Shown here: positions 40,087-48,469 of the stretch, piece after piece
Layout: each line of letters opens with the position of its first letter
Position numbering within the stretch: position 1 is the first letter of the stretch
Assembly (NCBI GenBank): GCA_963976435.1
Contig: CAXBKQ010000006.1
Coordinates: forward strand, 1 to 64,000
Reading direction: 5' to 3'
DNA: 64,000 bases
Source: CAKZNE01 sp963976435
GTDB lineage: Bacteria; Bacteroidota; Bacteroidia; Flavobacteriales; Schleiferiaceae
Notes under the pieces: generated by a model
Told to the model about the DNA's origin: nothing
Databases searched by the model: none
Seen by the model: only the letters and a program-made list of their open reading frames with translations
Translations under genes and position numbers: made by a program

Positions 40087-41757
40087 ATGAAGAAAATTTA
40101 TTCTCTAATGATTGCCCTACTTAGTACTGGTGTTTTGATGGCTCAACACAACGTTACTTTTAGGGTAGATTTAGGTTCAACTGCTGCAAGCGCCAATGGC
40201 GTACACGTGGCTGGAGATTTCCAAATGGCCGCTGGTGCCGCTGGGAACTGGGACCCTGCTGCAACTACCATGACCAATTCATCTGGTAGTATCTATGAAG
40301 TACAAGTAAATATCCCTGCTGGTACTTATCAATATAAGTTTATTAATGACAATGGTTGGGGTGGTGTTGAAGCTGTTCCTGCTACTGTTCAAGTAGACAT
40401 GGGAAATGGAAATGACAACAGATGGTTCCAGGTAATGGGAGATACTGTGCTAGCCCCTGTAATGTTTGGGGGAGCTGCTCCAAGCGGAATGCATGCCTTA
40501 AGAACAAGTGTTGATCTAAGTTTGGAAGCTACAGTAGATGATACCGTAAGTTTAGCTGGTAATTTTGTAAACCCAAACTGGTCTCCAGGTTCAGTTCAAA
40601 TGACGGATCTTAATGGTGATAGCATTTATAGCCATATTGCCTATGTTGCTGCAGGTACTGCCGCAGAATGGAAGTTTATAAATGGTGCAGATTGGGGACT
40701 AAGTGAAACTGTTCCTAGCAGTTGTTTAGTAAACGGAAATAGAGGAATAACAGTAAATAGCGATACTATTTATTCCGGTGGAACCGTATGTTTTGGACAA
40801 TGTGCCTCATGTTTTATTCCAGATACTGGGAATGTTACCATTAATGTAGACATGTCTAATGTTTGTGATTGGACATCGGATTCAGTTGATTTTGCTGGTC
40901 CATACAACAACTGGTCTGGTGGAGATTTTCTTACAGATCCTGATAATGATGGAATTTATTCTATTACCGTTAGAGTGGCAGGTCCAGAATTTAAATACAA
41001 AGCGAGATATATTCAAAATGGAACGACCAACTGGGAAGGTGGAGCTGATAAAATTGTGAATTTTAGTGGTGATACAGTTGTTACGGCTCGTTGTTTCGGA
41101 GCGGATAATCCAGGAGCTTGTTCTCCAAAACCAGCGCCTGCTGATGTTAGTTTCAGAGTAGATGTAAGCACATTCCCAAATCAGGCAGATCTTAACGATA
41201 TTTATGTAATTGGAGATTTTACAAATCCTCAATGGCAGAGTGGAAAAGTTTTAATGAGCCCAGTAGCTGGAATGCCAGGAGTTTTTGAAACTACCGTTAG
41301 CAATGTTTGCCCAGGAAAAATCGCCTTCAAATTTATGAATGTGAAAATCGATGGTACTGAACAAGAAGAAGGATTCCCAGGATTGTTAGATTCATCTTGT
41401 ACAGAGCCTAGTGGTACTGGAAGCTTAAACAGGTTTTTAGTTCGCCCAGATGCTAATCCACAAATGATTGATTATAAGTGGGACAAATGCGAATCCATTA
41501 TTGGATTAGAAGAGCAGTTTTCAAGTCAATTAATCGATGTATATCCAAATCCTTTTACCGGAAGTACTACTATTAGTCTTGACGAGAATGAAACTTTTAC
41601 TATTTCCTTAAGGGATTTAACAGGTAAAGAAATTTATAAGGCCAATGGAAGTGGCGAATTTAGATTAGAAGCTGAAAATCTAAATGCCGGAGTTTATCTT
41701 CTAAGCATCACAAATAAACAAGGGGAGACCAATGTCAATAAGGTGATTGTGCAGTAA
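40087..41757 (+). CDS. Secreted T9SS protein with four glucan-binding-like beta domains
   Basis: A 556-residue protein: signal peptide ending LMAQ, then four beta-sandwich repeats with a shared pattern. These are VHVAGDFQ, VSLAGNFVNPNW, VDFAGPYNNW and IYVIGDFTNPQW, each followed by a YKFIN- or FKFMN-type strand. This pattern resembles the CBM48/CBM20-like and SusE-type folds that bind starch. The last 75 residues are a T9SS type-A domain (VYPNPFTG). It is probably a surface starch-binding protein replacing SusE/F, or a secreted capture factor. It has its own operator and a strong terminator, so it is monocistronic. Confidence 0.75.
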   Translation: MKKIYSLMIALLSTGVLMAQHNVTFRVDLGSTAASANGVHVAGDFQMAAGAAGNWDPAATTMTNSSGSIYEVQVNIPAGTYQYKFINDNGWGGVEAVPATVQVDMGNGNDNRWFQVMGDTVLAPVMFGGAAPSGMHALRTSVDLSLEATVDDTVSLAGNFVNPNWSPGSVQMTDLNGDSIYSHIAYVAAGTAAEWKFINGADWGLSETVPSSCLVNGNRGITVNSDTIYSGGTVCFGQCASCFIPDTGNVTINVDMSNVCDWTSDSVDFAGPYNNWSGGDFLTDPDNDGIYSITVRVAGPEFKYKARYIQNGTTNWEGGADKIVNFSGDTVVTARCFGADNPGACSPKPAPADVSFRVDVSTFPNQADLNDIYVIGDFTNPQWQSGKVLMSPVAGMPGVFETTVSNVCPGKIAFKFMNVKIDGTEQEEGFPGLLDSSCTEPSGTGSLNRFLVRPDANPQMIDYKWDKCESIIGLEEQFSSQLIDVYPNPFTGSTTISLDENETFTISLRDLTGKEIYKANGSGEFRLEAENLNAGVYLLSITNKQGETNVNKVIVQ

Positions 41758-41782
41758 TTTAAACTACAATCAATCCCATTGC

Positions 41783-41812
41783 AAAGCCACTTCGCATGAA
41801 GTGGCTTTTTTG
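41783..41812 (+). terminator. Terminator of the secreted repeat protein gene
   Basis: An 11-bp stem AAAGCCACTTC / GAAGTGGCTTT with loop GCAT, followed by further T residues, 25 bp after the stop. Confidence 0.85.
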
Positions 41813-41828
41813 CTTCCATTAAAAACCA

Positions 41829-41844
41829 TATACCGATCGGTATA
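41829..41844. promoter_or_regulatory. TetR operator 1
   Basis: TATACCGATCGGTATA is a perfect 16-bp palindrome upstream of the TetR gene, covering the -33 region of a TACCTTTG (41862-41869) promoter. The same 16-mer recurs at 42480, so autoregulation is likely. Confidence 0.85.
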
Positions 41845-41876
41845 ATTCTCAAAAAATAGTTTACCTTTGAATCTTC

Positions 41877-42461
41877 ATGGAAAAAACAGCCGATTTTATT
41901 CTTGAAAAAGTGGCCCCTATTTTTAATAGGCAGGGTTATGTAGGAACCACCCTTAGAGATCTTACTGAGGCAACCAAATTAACCAAAGGTGCCATTTATG
42001 GAAATTTTGAAAATAAGGAGGAATTAGCCCTTAAAGCATTTCTGCTCAATTTTAAAAAGGCCTTTGAACCCTTGGAAAAGGCTATCGCTAGCAAAGATCA
42101 TAGCATTGCCAAACTGTATGCCCTCACCGATTATTATCGCAATTATTATGACTATGCCAGTGGAAGAGGTGGCTGCCCAGTATTAAATGTAACCATCGAT
42201 GCCCAGCATATAAACTCAAAACTATTTGACCTGGCCAAGCAGAAAAGCGAACGTCTAGTATTGGGAATTGAAATGATAATCAGGAATGGTATTAAAAATG
42301 GAGAAATCAAAAAGAGTGTAGATGCCGAAGTTTTTGGCCAAAACATTTATTCCATGATTGAAGGTAGCCTTTTTCTTGCCTTTACTTTTAAAAGAGATAA
42401 TTATGTTTTAAATATTCTCGATCATATAGACCATATTATAGAACATGAATTAAAAGCTTAA
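41877..42461 (+). CDS. TetR/AcrR-family transcriptional regulator
   Basis: A 194-residue regulator. The N-terminal HTH is intact: IFNRQGYVGTTLRDLTEATKLTKGAIYGNFENKEEL (read as consecutive short motifs GYVGTT, LTEATKL, GAIYGNFENKE). The C-terminal domain has a GRGGCPVLN segment common in the YxaF/LmrA-like group. Identical palindromes flank the gene: one overlaps its promoter, the other lies between it and the thioesterase gene. It most likely represses itself and the thioesterase, and perhaps the membrane protein gene after that. The effector is unknown; a fatty acyl-CoA would fit the neighbour. The -7 box ends only 7 bp before the ATG. Confidence 0.9.
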   Translation: MEKTADFILEKVAPIFNRQGYVGTTLRDLTEATKLTKGAIYGNFENKEELALKAFLLNFKKAFEPLEKAIASKDHSIAKLYALTDYYRNYYDYASGRGGCPVLNVTIDAQHINSKLFDLAKQKSERLVLGIEMIIRNGIKNGEIKKSVDAEVFGQNIYSMIEGSLFLAFTFKRDNYVLNILDHIDHIIEHELKA

Positions 42462-42479
42462 AAAAAATTTACTATAAAA

Positions 42480-42495
42480 TATACCGATCGGTATA
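42480..42495. promoter_or_regulatory. TetR operator 2
   Basis: A second exact copy of TATACCGATCGGTATA, 13 bp before the thioesterase gene. Confidence 0.85.
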
Positions 42496-42508
42496 AAACA
42501 CAGACAAA

Positions 42509-42994
42509 ATGAACAACTTATTACGAAGTACCACTAAAATTAGATTTCAAGATTGTGATCCATTTAACCATCTCAACAATTCCAAATACATTGATTATTT
42601 AATTAATGCTAGGGAGGATCAAATTTTAGAGGAGTATAACCTGGATATGTATTCCCATATTAAAAAGAATCAGGCGGGATGGGTGGTGAGCTCCCATCAA
42701 ATTGCCTTTTTAAAACCCGCATTTTTAATGGAAGAAGTTTCTATAGAATCTCAATTGTTCAGTTATGATCAAAACAGCTTAGAGGTGGAAATGAAAATGC
42801 TGGATAAATCTGGACAAAAAATAAAATCTCTGCTCTGGACCCAATTCTTCTATTTTGATTTAAAAAGTCAACAAAAAACAGAACACCCTACTGATTTAAT
42901 GGAGCTTTTTGCCAGCGTCTTAAATCCTATTGACCAAAATTCATTTAAGGAAAGAACAGGTCATTTAATTTTACAAGCCAAGAAGAATATTTAA
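42509..42994 (+). CDS. Acyl-CoA thioesterase (4HBT hotdog family)
   Basis: A 161-residue hotdog-fold protein. The 4HBT signature is clear: IRFQDCDPFNHLNNSKYIDYL, with the catalytic Asp in the DCDPFNH segment, then VSSHQIAFLKPAF and VSIESQLF strands. It hydrolyses acyl-CoA or acyl-ACP thioesters; the substrate chain is not predictable. The second TetR palindrome lies directly upstream, so it is the most likely target of that regulator. Confidence 0.85.
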   Translation: MNNLLRSTTKIRFQDCDPFNHLNNSKYIDYLINAREDQILEEYNLDMYSHIKKNQAGWVVSSHQIAFLKPAFLMEEVSIESQLFSYDQNSLEVEMKMLDKSGQKIKSLLWTQFFYFDLKSQQKTEHPTDLMELFASVLNPIDQNSFKERTGHLILQAKKNI

Positions 42995-43043
42995 TATTTC
43001 CAACTAACAACAAATCATTAAATTAAGGGCTCAATTGGTATAT

Positions 43044-43694
43044 ATGAAAAGCCCAGAAATTAGCGATAAAAGTAGGTGGTTTGAGATTCTTGCCGTCCTT
43101 ACCACGGCCATTGGAAAATTTATTTTTATGGATTTTTTAGAATGGCGCCTGGCCTATATTTTAGTTGTGATCCTTTTTTGGGGCTTTTTTATCCGTGCCC
43201 GGTTACGAGGCAACCCTACTCTACTAAAGCATTGGGGATTTAGAGTGGATAATTTTAAAGCCTCCCTAAAAATGGTTATCCCTTTTATTATTCTTTCCTC
43301 CCTACTTTGCTTTTTCATTGGCTATTTGCAAAACAGCCTTAATCTCAATTGGCATATTTTCCCCCTTCTACTACTTTATCCAATATGGGGAATTATTCAA
43401 CAATTTTTATTGTTGAGTTTGCTGAGTGGAAACTTAAAAGACATGAAAAAAACCAACTTTAGTAATCCTCAGATTATTCTGAGCAGCTCCTTGATATTTG
43501 GTTTTATTCATTTACCTACTCCCTGGTTAGTAATTGGAACATTTATCCTTTCCTTAGTCTATAATTATATTTTTTTGAGGATCCCTAACATTTATAGTCT
43601 TGGAGTTTTCCATGGCTGGATGGCCGCATTGTTTTTTTATACTGTGGTAGATAAAGATCCTTTCAATCAGGTATTTGGATTCTTATTTAAATAA
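43044..43694 (+). CDS. CPBP-like integral membrane protein lacking the catalytic Glu pair
   Basis: About 216 residues from the ATG at 43044; a TTG at 43035 would add three. Seven or so hydrophobic helices are arranged as in CPBP (CAAX-protease and bacteriocin-processing) proteins, with motif 2 FGFIHLP and motif 3 LGVFHGWMAALF preserved. Motif 1, usually EExxxR, reads IIQQFLLLSLL, so both Glu residues are Gln and the Arg is missing. Protease activity is doubtful, and it may be a non-catalytic member. It lies 49 bp after the thioesterase gene, possibly in the same TetR-controlled unit. Confidence 0.7.
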   Translation: MKSPEISDKSRWFEILAVLTTAIGKFIFMDFLEWRLAYILVVILFWGFFIRARLRGNPTLLKHWGFRVDNFKASLKMVIPFIILSSLLCFFIGYLQNSLNLNWHIFPLLLLYPIWGIIQQFLLLSLLSGNLKDMKKTNFSNPQIILSSSLIFGFIHLPTPWLVIGTFILSLVYNYIFLRIPNIYSLGVFHGWMAALFFYTVVDKDPFNQVFGFLFK

Positions 43695-43695
43695 A

Positions 43696-43724
43696 AAAAG
43701 CCATTCCAAAAGGAATGGCTTTTT
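43696..43724. terminator. Bidirectional terminator
   Basis: Stem GCCATTCC / GGAATGGC with loop AAAA, flanked by an A-run and a T-run, lies between two convergent genes and can serve both. Confidence 0.85.
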
Positions 43725-43744
43725 CTTAAATTATCAAGAAAATT

Positions 43745-44155
43745 TTAGCAGTGCTCATTAAAAGCTTCTGTTAAATTTTCTGCAATCATTTCTGCTGGTC
43801 TACCTTCAATATGATGGCGTTCGATCATATGAACGAGTTCACCATTTTTAAACAAAGCCATGGAAGGAGAAGAAGGTGGAAAAGGGGCCATCATGGATCT
43901 AGCCTGATTTACAGCTTCAACATCATTTCCTGCGAAGGCAGTGATCATTCTGTCTGGCAAATTCTCATTCTGAGCAGCCATTTTCACTGCTGGACGAGCA
44001 TTTGCTGCTGCACAACCGCAAACAGAATTAATGATTACCAAGGTGGTACCTTCTTGATTTATTTGGTTTTGTACTTCTTCCGCAGTACGTGCTTCTTTTA
44101 TTCCTGCAGAAGTAAGATCAGCTCTCATTGGAGCAATTAAGTCTTCCGGATACAT
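43745..44155 (-). CDS. BrxA/BrxB-family bacilliredoxin
   Basis: A 136-residue thioredoxin-fold protein that removes bacillithiol from mixed disulfides. The family start is MYPEDLIAPMRADL, and the active site is VCGCAAANARPA (Cys-Gly-Cys). PSSPSMALF..G and ERHHIEGR complete the signature. Upstream in-frame codons to 44203 are rejected because a TACCTTTG -7 box lies inside them. The presence of bacilliredoxin implies that the organism uses bacillithiol as thiol buffer, as several Bacteroidota do. Confidence 0.92.
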   Translation of the reverse strand: MYPEDLIAPMRADLTSAGIKEARTAEEVQNQINQEGTTLVIINSVCGCAAANARPAVKMAAQNENLPDRMITAFAGNDVEAVNQARSMMAPFPPSSPSMALFKNGELVHMIERHHIEGRPAEMIAENLTEAFNEHC

Positions 44156-44169
44156 AATTAAAATTTTTA

Positions 44170-44177
44170 CAAAGGTA
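44170..44177 (-). promoter_or_regulatory. -7 element of the bacilliredoxin gene
   Basis: TACCTTTG on the minus strand, 14 bp before the ATG at 44155. A TTTG lies 23 nt further upstream. It decides the start codon choice. Confidence 0.5.
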
Positions 44178-44264
44178 ATATTTGACCCTATCCAATTCAT
44201 CAAAAGACCCTATGAATCGGTATTATAAAACTATAAATGGCTATGTACTTCTTAAGCAGCCCCT

Positions 44265-44711
44265 TTAAGCTCTTCTCTTTTTGAAGAATTTCCTTAATAA
44301 TTCTGCACTTTCAGCTTCCATCGGCCCTTGAATTATTTCCGTTTTTGGGTGTAATTCTCCGCCATGCTCCATAAAACCTCTTTTTAAATCTCCAGCGGCA
44401 TAAACCACCTTTGAGATTTGAGACCAAAACAAAGCCCCTGCACACATTGGGCAGGGTTCAAGGGTTACATATAAGGTGCAGTCTTTCAAATATTTTGCAC
44501 CTAAATAAGAACTTGCAGAAGTAATAGCCAGCATCTCTGCATGGGCCGTAACATCAGTAAGTTTTTCGGTTTGATTGTAGGCACGCCCGATTATCCTGTT
44601 TCGGCTTACAACCACAGCTCCAACAGGAATTTCATCCTCACTAAAAGCCTTAAGCGCCTCAGCATAAGCCTGGCGCATAAAATATTGATCTGAAAAAATA
44701 TCTATTTCCAA
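44265..44711 (-). CDS. tadA: tRNA-specific adenosine deaminase
   Basis: A 148-residue zinc deaminase that converts A34 to inosine in tRNA-Arg(ACG). Visible are the zinc and proton-shuttle motif THAEMLAI (as VTAHAEMLA), the second zinc motif LEPCPMCAGAL, and the family opening FMRQAYAEALKAFSEDEIPVGAVVV. Length and order fit TadA. It is a single gene, divergent from aspS with 71 bp between. Confidence 0.9.
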   Translation of the reverse strand: MEIDIFSDQYFMRQAYAEALKAFSEDEIPVGAVVVSRNRIIGRAYNQTEKLTDVTAHAEMLAITSASSYLGAKYLKDCTLYVTLEPCPMCAGALFWSQISKVVYAAGDLKRGFMEHGGELHPKTEIIQGPMEAESAELLRKFFKKRRA

Positions 44712-44782
44712 GGTAGAATTTATTGTTGCAAAGATAGCTATGCCCTTATTACTTTGTAATTTCGCAGGCTAAATTAATTGAG

Positions 44783-46531
44783 ATGTATCGCAGTCATAAT
44801 TGTGGAGAACTAAACCATAGTAATATTGGTCAAAATATTCAGTTGAGCGGTTGGGTTCAAAAGGTTAGAAATTTTGGAGGTATGAGTTTTATTGATCTTA
44901 GAGATCGATATGGAATAACTCAATTGGCTTTTAATGAAGAATGGAATTCTGACTTAGCAGAATCTGCCAAAAAATGTGGCCGTGAATATGTGATACAAAT
45001 TGAAGGAGAGGTTATTGAAAGATCAAGCAAAAACCTAAATATCCCCACTGGAGAAATTGAAATTAAAGTAGAATCTCTAAAGGTTCTAAATGCTTCTAAA
45101 ACTCCACCATTTACCATTGAGGACGAAACCGATGGTGGTGAGGAATTAAGAATGAAATACCGCTACCTCGATTTGCGAAGAGGACCAGTTCGTGAAAACC
45201 TTTTACTGCGAAACAGAGTAAATCTAGAAGTTAGAAACTACCTTAGCAAAGAAGGTTTTATTGATATTGAAACACCTTTTCTAATTAAATCCACACCAGA
45301 AGGAGCACGAGATTTTGTTGTCCCTTCAAGGATGAATGAAGGGGAGTTTTACGCCCTTCCTCAATCTCCACAAACTTTTAAGCAGCTTTTAATGATTTCG
45401 GGAATGGATAAATATTTCCAAATTGTTAAATGCTTCAGAGATGAAGACTTAAGAGCTGATAGACAGCCCGAGTTTACACAAATTGACTGCGAAATGTCTT
45501 TTGTGGATAGAGAGGATATCCTAAACACTTTCGAAGGTCTATTAAAGCATCTGCTTAAATCTATTGCCCAAGTAGAAATTGAAAGTATTCCAAGAATGAC
45601 CTACGACGAAGCCATGGAAACCTATGGAAGCGACAAGCCCGATATTCGTTTTGGAATGACCTTCAACAAGTTGAATGAACTTTGCCAAAATATGGGCTTT
45701 CCAGTTTTTGATCAAGCAGAATTGGTAATTGGAATAAAGGTAGATGATTGCGCCAATTACAGTCGGAAACAACTAGATGCTCTGGTAAATTTTGTAAAAA
45801 AACCACAAGTGGGAGCTAATGGTTTGGTATGGTGTAAATACAATGAAGATGGCAGTCTAAAATCTTCTGTAGATAAATTTTACAGCGCCGAAAACACTAA
45901 AGCTTGGGCAGATAAAATGGGCGCTAAACCAGGAGATTTGATGCTTATTATGGCTGGCGACCAAGATAAAACCCGCAAAGCCCTAAATGATCTTCGCCTC
46001 CATCTTGCAGAAGAATTGGGCCTTAGAGATCCTAAGGTTTTTGCCCCCCTTTGGGTTTTAGATTTTCCTTTATTGGAATGGGATGAAGATTCCAATAGAT
46101 GGCATGCTATGCACCATCCATTTACATCTCCCTATCCCAAAGATTTAGAATTGATTCACAGCGACCCTGGAGCTATTCGAGCAAATGCCTACGATCTTGT
46201 TCTTAATGGAAATGAAATTGGAGGTGGCTCTATTCGTATACACGATAGAGAATTACAAAAGAAAATGTTTAGCCTTCTCGGATTTAGCGATGAGGAAGCT
46301 AAAAAGCAATTTGGATTCTTAATGGATGCCTTCGAATATGGAGCTCCTCCACATGGTGGAATTGCATTTGGCTTCGACAGGTTAGTAGCACTTTTAGGAG
46401 GGAAAGAAAGTATTCGTGAATTTATAGCCTTCCCAAAAAATAATGCTGGAAGAGACCTTATGATCGATGCCCCTTCGAGTATTAGCGCAGAACAATTGGC
46501 AGAGCTATCGCTTAAATCAACAAAAGCTTAA
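44783..46531 (+). CDS. aspS: Aspartyl-tRNA synthetase
   Basis: A 582-residue class II synthetase. It has an N-terminal OB-fold anticodon domain (SGWVQKVRNFGGMSFIDLRDR), motif 1 near EVRNYLSKEGFIDIETP, motif 2 FRDEDLRADRQPEFTQID, the bacterial GAD insertion (about 290-420) and motif 3 GIAFGFDRLVALLGG. The length matches the bacterial type. It starts with ATG at 44783. Its stop is one base before the ClC gene, so the two may be co-transcribed. Confidence 0.96.
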   Translation: MYRSHNCGELNHSNIGQNIQLSGWVQKVRNFGGMSFIDLRDRYGITQLAFNEEWNSDLAESAKKCGREYVIQIEGEVIERSSKNLNIPTGEIEIKVESLKVLNASKTPPFTIEDETDGGEELRMKYRYLDLRRGPVRENLLLRNRVNLEVRNYLSKEGFIDIETPFLIKSTPEGARDFVVPSRMNEGEFYALPQSPQTFKQLLMISGMDKYFQIVKCFRDEDLRADRQPEFTQIDCEMSFVDREDILNTFEGLLKHLLKSIAQVEIESIPRMTYDEAMETYGSDKPDIRFGMTFNKLNELCQNMGFPVFDQAELVIGIKVDDCANYSRKQLDALVNFVKKPQVGANGLVWCKYNEDGSLKSSVDKFYSAENTKAWADKMGAKPGDLMLIMAGDQDKTRKALNDLRLHLAEELGLRDPKVFAPLWVLDFPLLEWDEDSNRWHAMHHPFTSPYPKDLELIHSDPGAIRANAYDLVLNGNEIGGGSIRIHDRELQKKMFSLLGFSDEEAKKQFGFLMDAFEYGAPPHGGIAFGFDRLVALLGGKESIREFIAFPKNNAGRDLMIDAPSSISAEQLAELSLKSTKA

Positions 46532-46532
46532 A

Positions 46533-48308
46533 ATGCCAAAAAAACCAAACAGCCTTTTAGCTAGGTTTTTAATTTGGAAGTCGCGGCATATTCCACAGAG
46601 ACAGTTTATACTAATATTAAGTGTGGTTGTTGGTTTTATAACTGGCTTGGTAGCGGTTACCCTAAAAAATGTAACCCACCTCATTCAAGATTTAGTCTCT
46701 TCTGGATATTTCACAGAATATTATAATCCCTATTATTTTGTATTCCCCATAATTGGGATATTGATTACTTTATTAATAAAAAGATTAATAAATAAACCGG
46801 TAGGTGAAGGAGTGCCAGCTGTTTTACATTCCATTTCCAAACGCAATGGAATTTTAAAACCGCATCGAATGTTTGGCTCCATTGCCACTAGTATTTTTAC
46901 TGTTGGATTTGGTGGTTCTGTAGGACTGGAAGGGCCCTCCGTAAGCACTGGGTCGGCCATAGGTTCCAATTTAGGACGTTTAATGCATATAAACTTTAAA
47001 TCGAGAATCGTCCTAATGTCTTGTGCCTCAGCTGCAGCAATAGCCTCTATTTTTAATGCTCCTATCGCAGCCATCATTTTTACTATAGAAATATTCAGTT
47101 TAGATCTTACTTTCGGTTCATTAATCCCCTTATTACTAGCGTCGGTATCTGGTGCTGTAACCTCAATGTTTATTCAGGGGAATGATTATTTATTTCATTT
47201 TAAATACATCTCTCCTTTCGACATTCAAGATCTTCCCTTTTATATTTTGCTAGGTGTTTTATGTGCTTTTGTGTCTTTGTATTTCAATAAGATTTACCTC
47301 TTTTTCGATAGCTTTTTCTCCAAAATGAAAAACCAAACTACAAGGGTTTTATTTGGAGGAGGACTTTTAGGATTAATCATATTTTTAATACCTCCTCTTT
47401 ATGGTGAAGGTTATGAAACCATAAACCATTTGCTCAATGGCGATTTAAATTCAGTAATTGAAAATAGCTTCTTATACGAATATGCAACCAGCGAATACTT
47501 GATTCTAGTCTTACTTATTGGCCTAGTAGTTTTCAAGGTTTTTGCCACAACCTTCACTATTGGTGCTGGAGGGGTTGGAGGTGTATTTGCGCCTTCCCTA
47601 TTTGTTGGAGCTTCTTTTGGATATGTATTCTCAAAATTTATCAATGAAACCAATATTGTTGAGCTTTCTACAGCAAATTATACCCTTGTAGGAATGGCCG
47701 GTCTAATGGCGGGCGTCCTCCATGCACCGCTTACAGCAATATTTATGATAGCTGAAATAACCGGTGGATATGAGCTTTTTGTACCCTTGATGATAGTATC
47801 CGCAATTTCATTTTTGGTGACAAGAAAATTTATGCCCCATTCTATTTACACCTTACAATTGGCAAAAAGAGGCGAGCTTATTACCCATAATAAGGATCAA
47901 GCCATACTTACTCTTTTAAAAATAGATTCTGTAATAGAAACCGATTTTAGCAGTGTGAATGCCGAAATGAGCCTCGGCGATTTAGTAAAAGTGGTGGCAA
48001 AAAGTAAAAGGAATCTTTACCCTGTTATTAACGAACAAAAAATTTTGGTGGGCATCCTAACCCTCGATAATTTTAGGAATATCATGTTCGATCAAAGTTT
48101 ATATGAAAGCATGAGGGTATCAGATCTTATGACAAACCCACCAGGCTTTATTAATAAAACCGAAAATATGAGTTCCGTTATGCAAAAGTTCCAATCTACT
48201 GGAGCATGGAATCTTCCGGTAGTTGAAAAAGGAATTTATATTGGTTTTGTATCAAAATCTAAACTCTTCTCCGTTTATAGACGTAAGCTCATCGAGTTTT
48301 CAGAATAA
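46533..48308 (+). CDS. ClC chloride channel/antiporter with C-terminal CBS pair
   Basis: A 591-residue membrane protein from the ATG at 46533; the frame extends upstream into aspS but that part is not conserved. The ClC core has GEGVPAVLHS, the gating-Glu motif GLEGPSVSTG (Glu133), and GAGGVGGVFAPSLFVGA. The position of the internal proton-pathway Glu is Ile187 (TIEIFSL), as in channels and some atypical antiporters. Residues 470-590 form two CBS domains (SLGDLVKVVAKSKRNLYPVI, then VSDLMTNPPGF), likely to bind adenine nucleotides. It moves chloride or a related anion across the inner membrane. Confidence 0.88.
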   Translation: MPKKPNSLLARFLIWKSRHIPQRQFILILSVVVGFITGLVAVTLKNVTHLIQDLVSSGYFTEYYNPYYFVFPIIGILITLLIKRLINKPVGEGVPAVLHSISKRNGILKPHRMFGSIATSIFTVGFGGSVGLEGPSVSTGSAIGSNLGRLMHINFKSRIVLMSCASAAAIASIFNAPIAAIIFTIEIFSLDLTFGSLIPLLLASVSGAVTSMFIQGNDYLFHFKYISPFDIQDLPFYILLGVLCAFVSLYFNKIYLFFDSFFSKMKNQTTRVLFGGGLLGLIIFLIPPLYGEGYETINHLLNGDLNSVIENSFLYEYATSEYLILVLLIGLVVFKVFATTFTIGAGGVGGVFAPSLFVGASFGYVFSKFINETNIVELSTANYTLVGMAGLMAGVLHAPLTAIFMIAEITGGYELFVPLMIVSAISFLVTRKFMPHSIYTLQLAKRGELITHNKDQAILTLLKIDSVIETDFSSVNAEMSLGDLVKVVAKSKRNLYPVINEQKILVGILTLDNFRNIMFDQSLYESMRVSDLMTNPPGFINKTENMSSVMQKFQSTGAWNLPVVEKGIYIGFVSKSKLFSVYRRKLIEFSE

Positions 48309-48420
48309 AAACAAACCTTATCAGGTCCTTTTACGTTATTTGCTTGGTTGGGTCCTTTGTGCGACATTCTGATTAACAATTTATTGAGTACATTTACCCT
48401 CCCTAAAATTCTGCTATTTA

Positions 48421-48438
48421 CCCAAACTTTAGTTTGGG
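48421..48438 (+). promoter_or_regulatory. Hairpin in the leader of the first Asp-box gene
   Basis: CCCAAACTTTAGTTTGGG, an 8-bp stem with a 2-nt loop, lies 31 bp before the start of the next gene and lacks a U-run. It may be a short 5' UTR stabiliser or a protein site. The 160 bp around it show nothing else. Confidence 0.35.
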
Positions 48439-48469
48439 CGATTGATTCTTGTGTTATTTAAACAACCTT

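Noticed and set aside
44156..44203. Longer start for the bacilliredoxin gene at 44203
   Set aside because: The extra 16 codons include a TACCTTTG promoter box and do not resemble the family, whose proteins start with MYPEDL-like sequence.
46467..46532. Longer start for the ClC gene inside aspS
   Set aside because: The added 22 residues overlap aspS coding sequence and have no ClC character; the ATG at 46533 follows the aspS stop directly.
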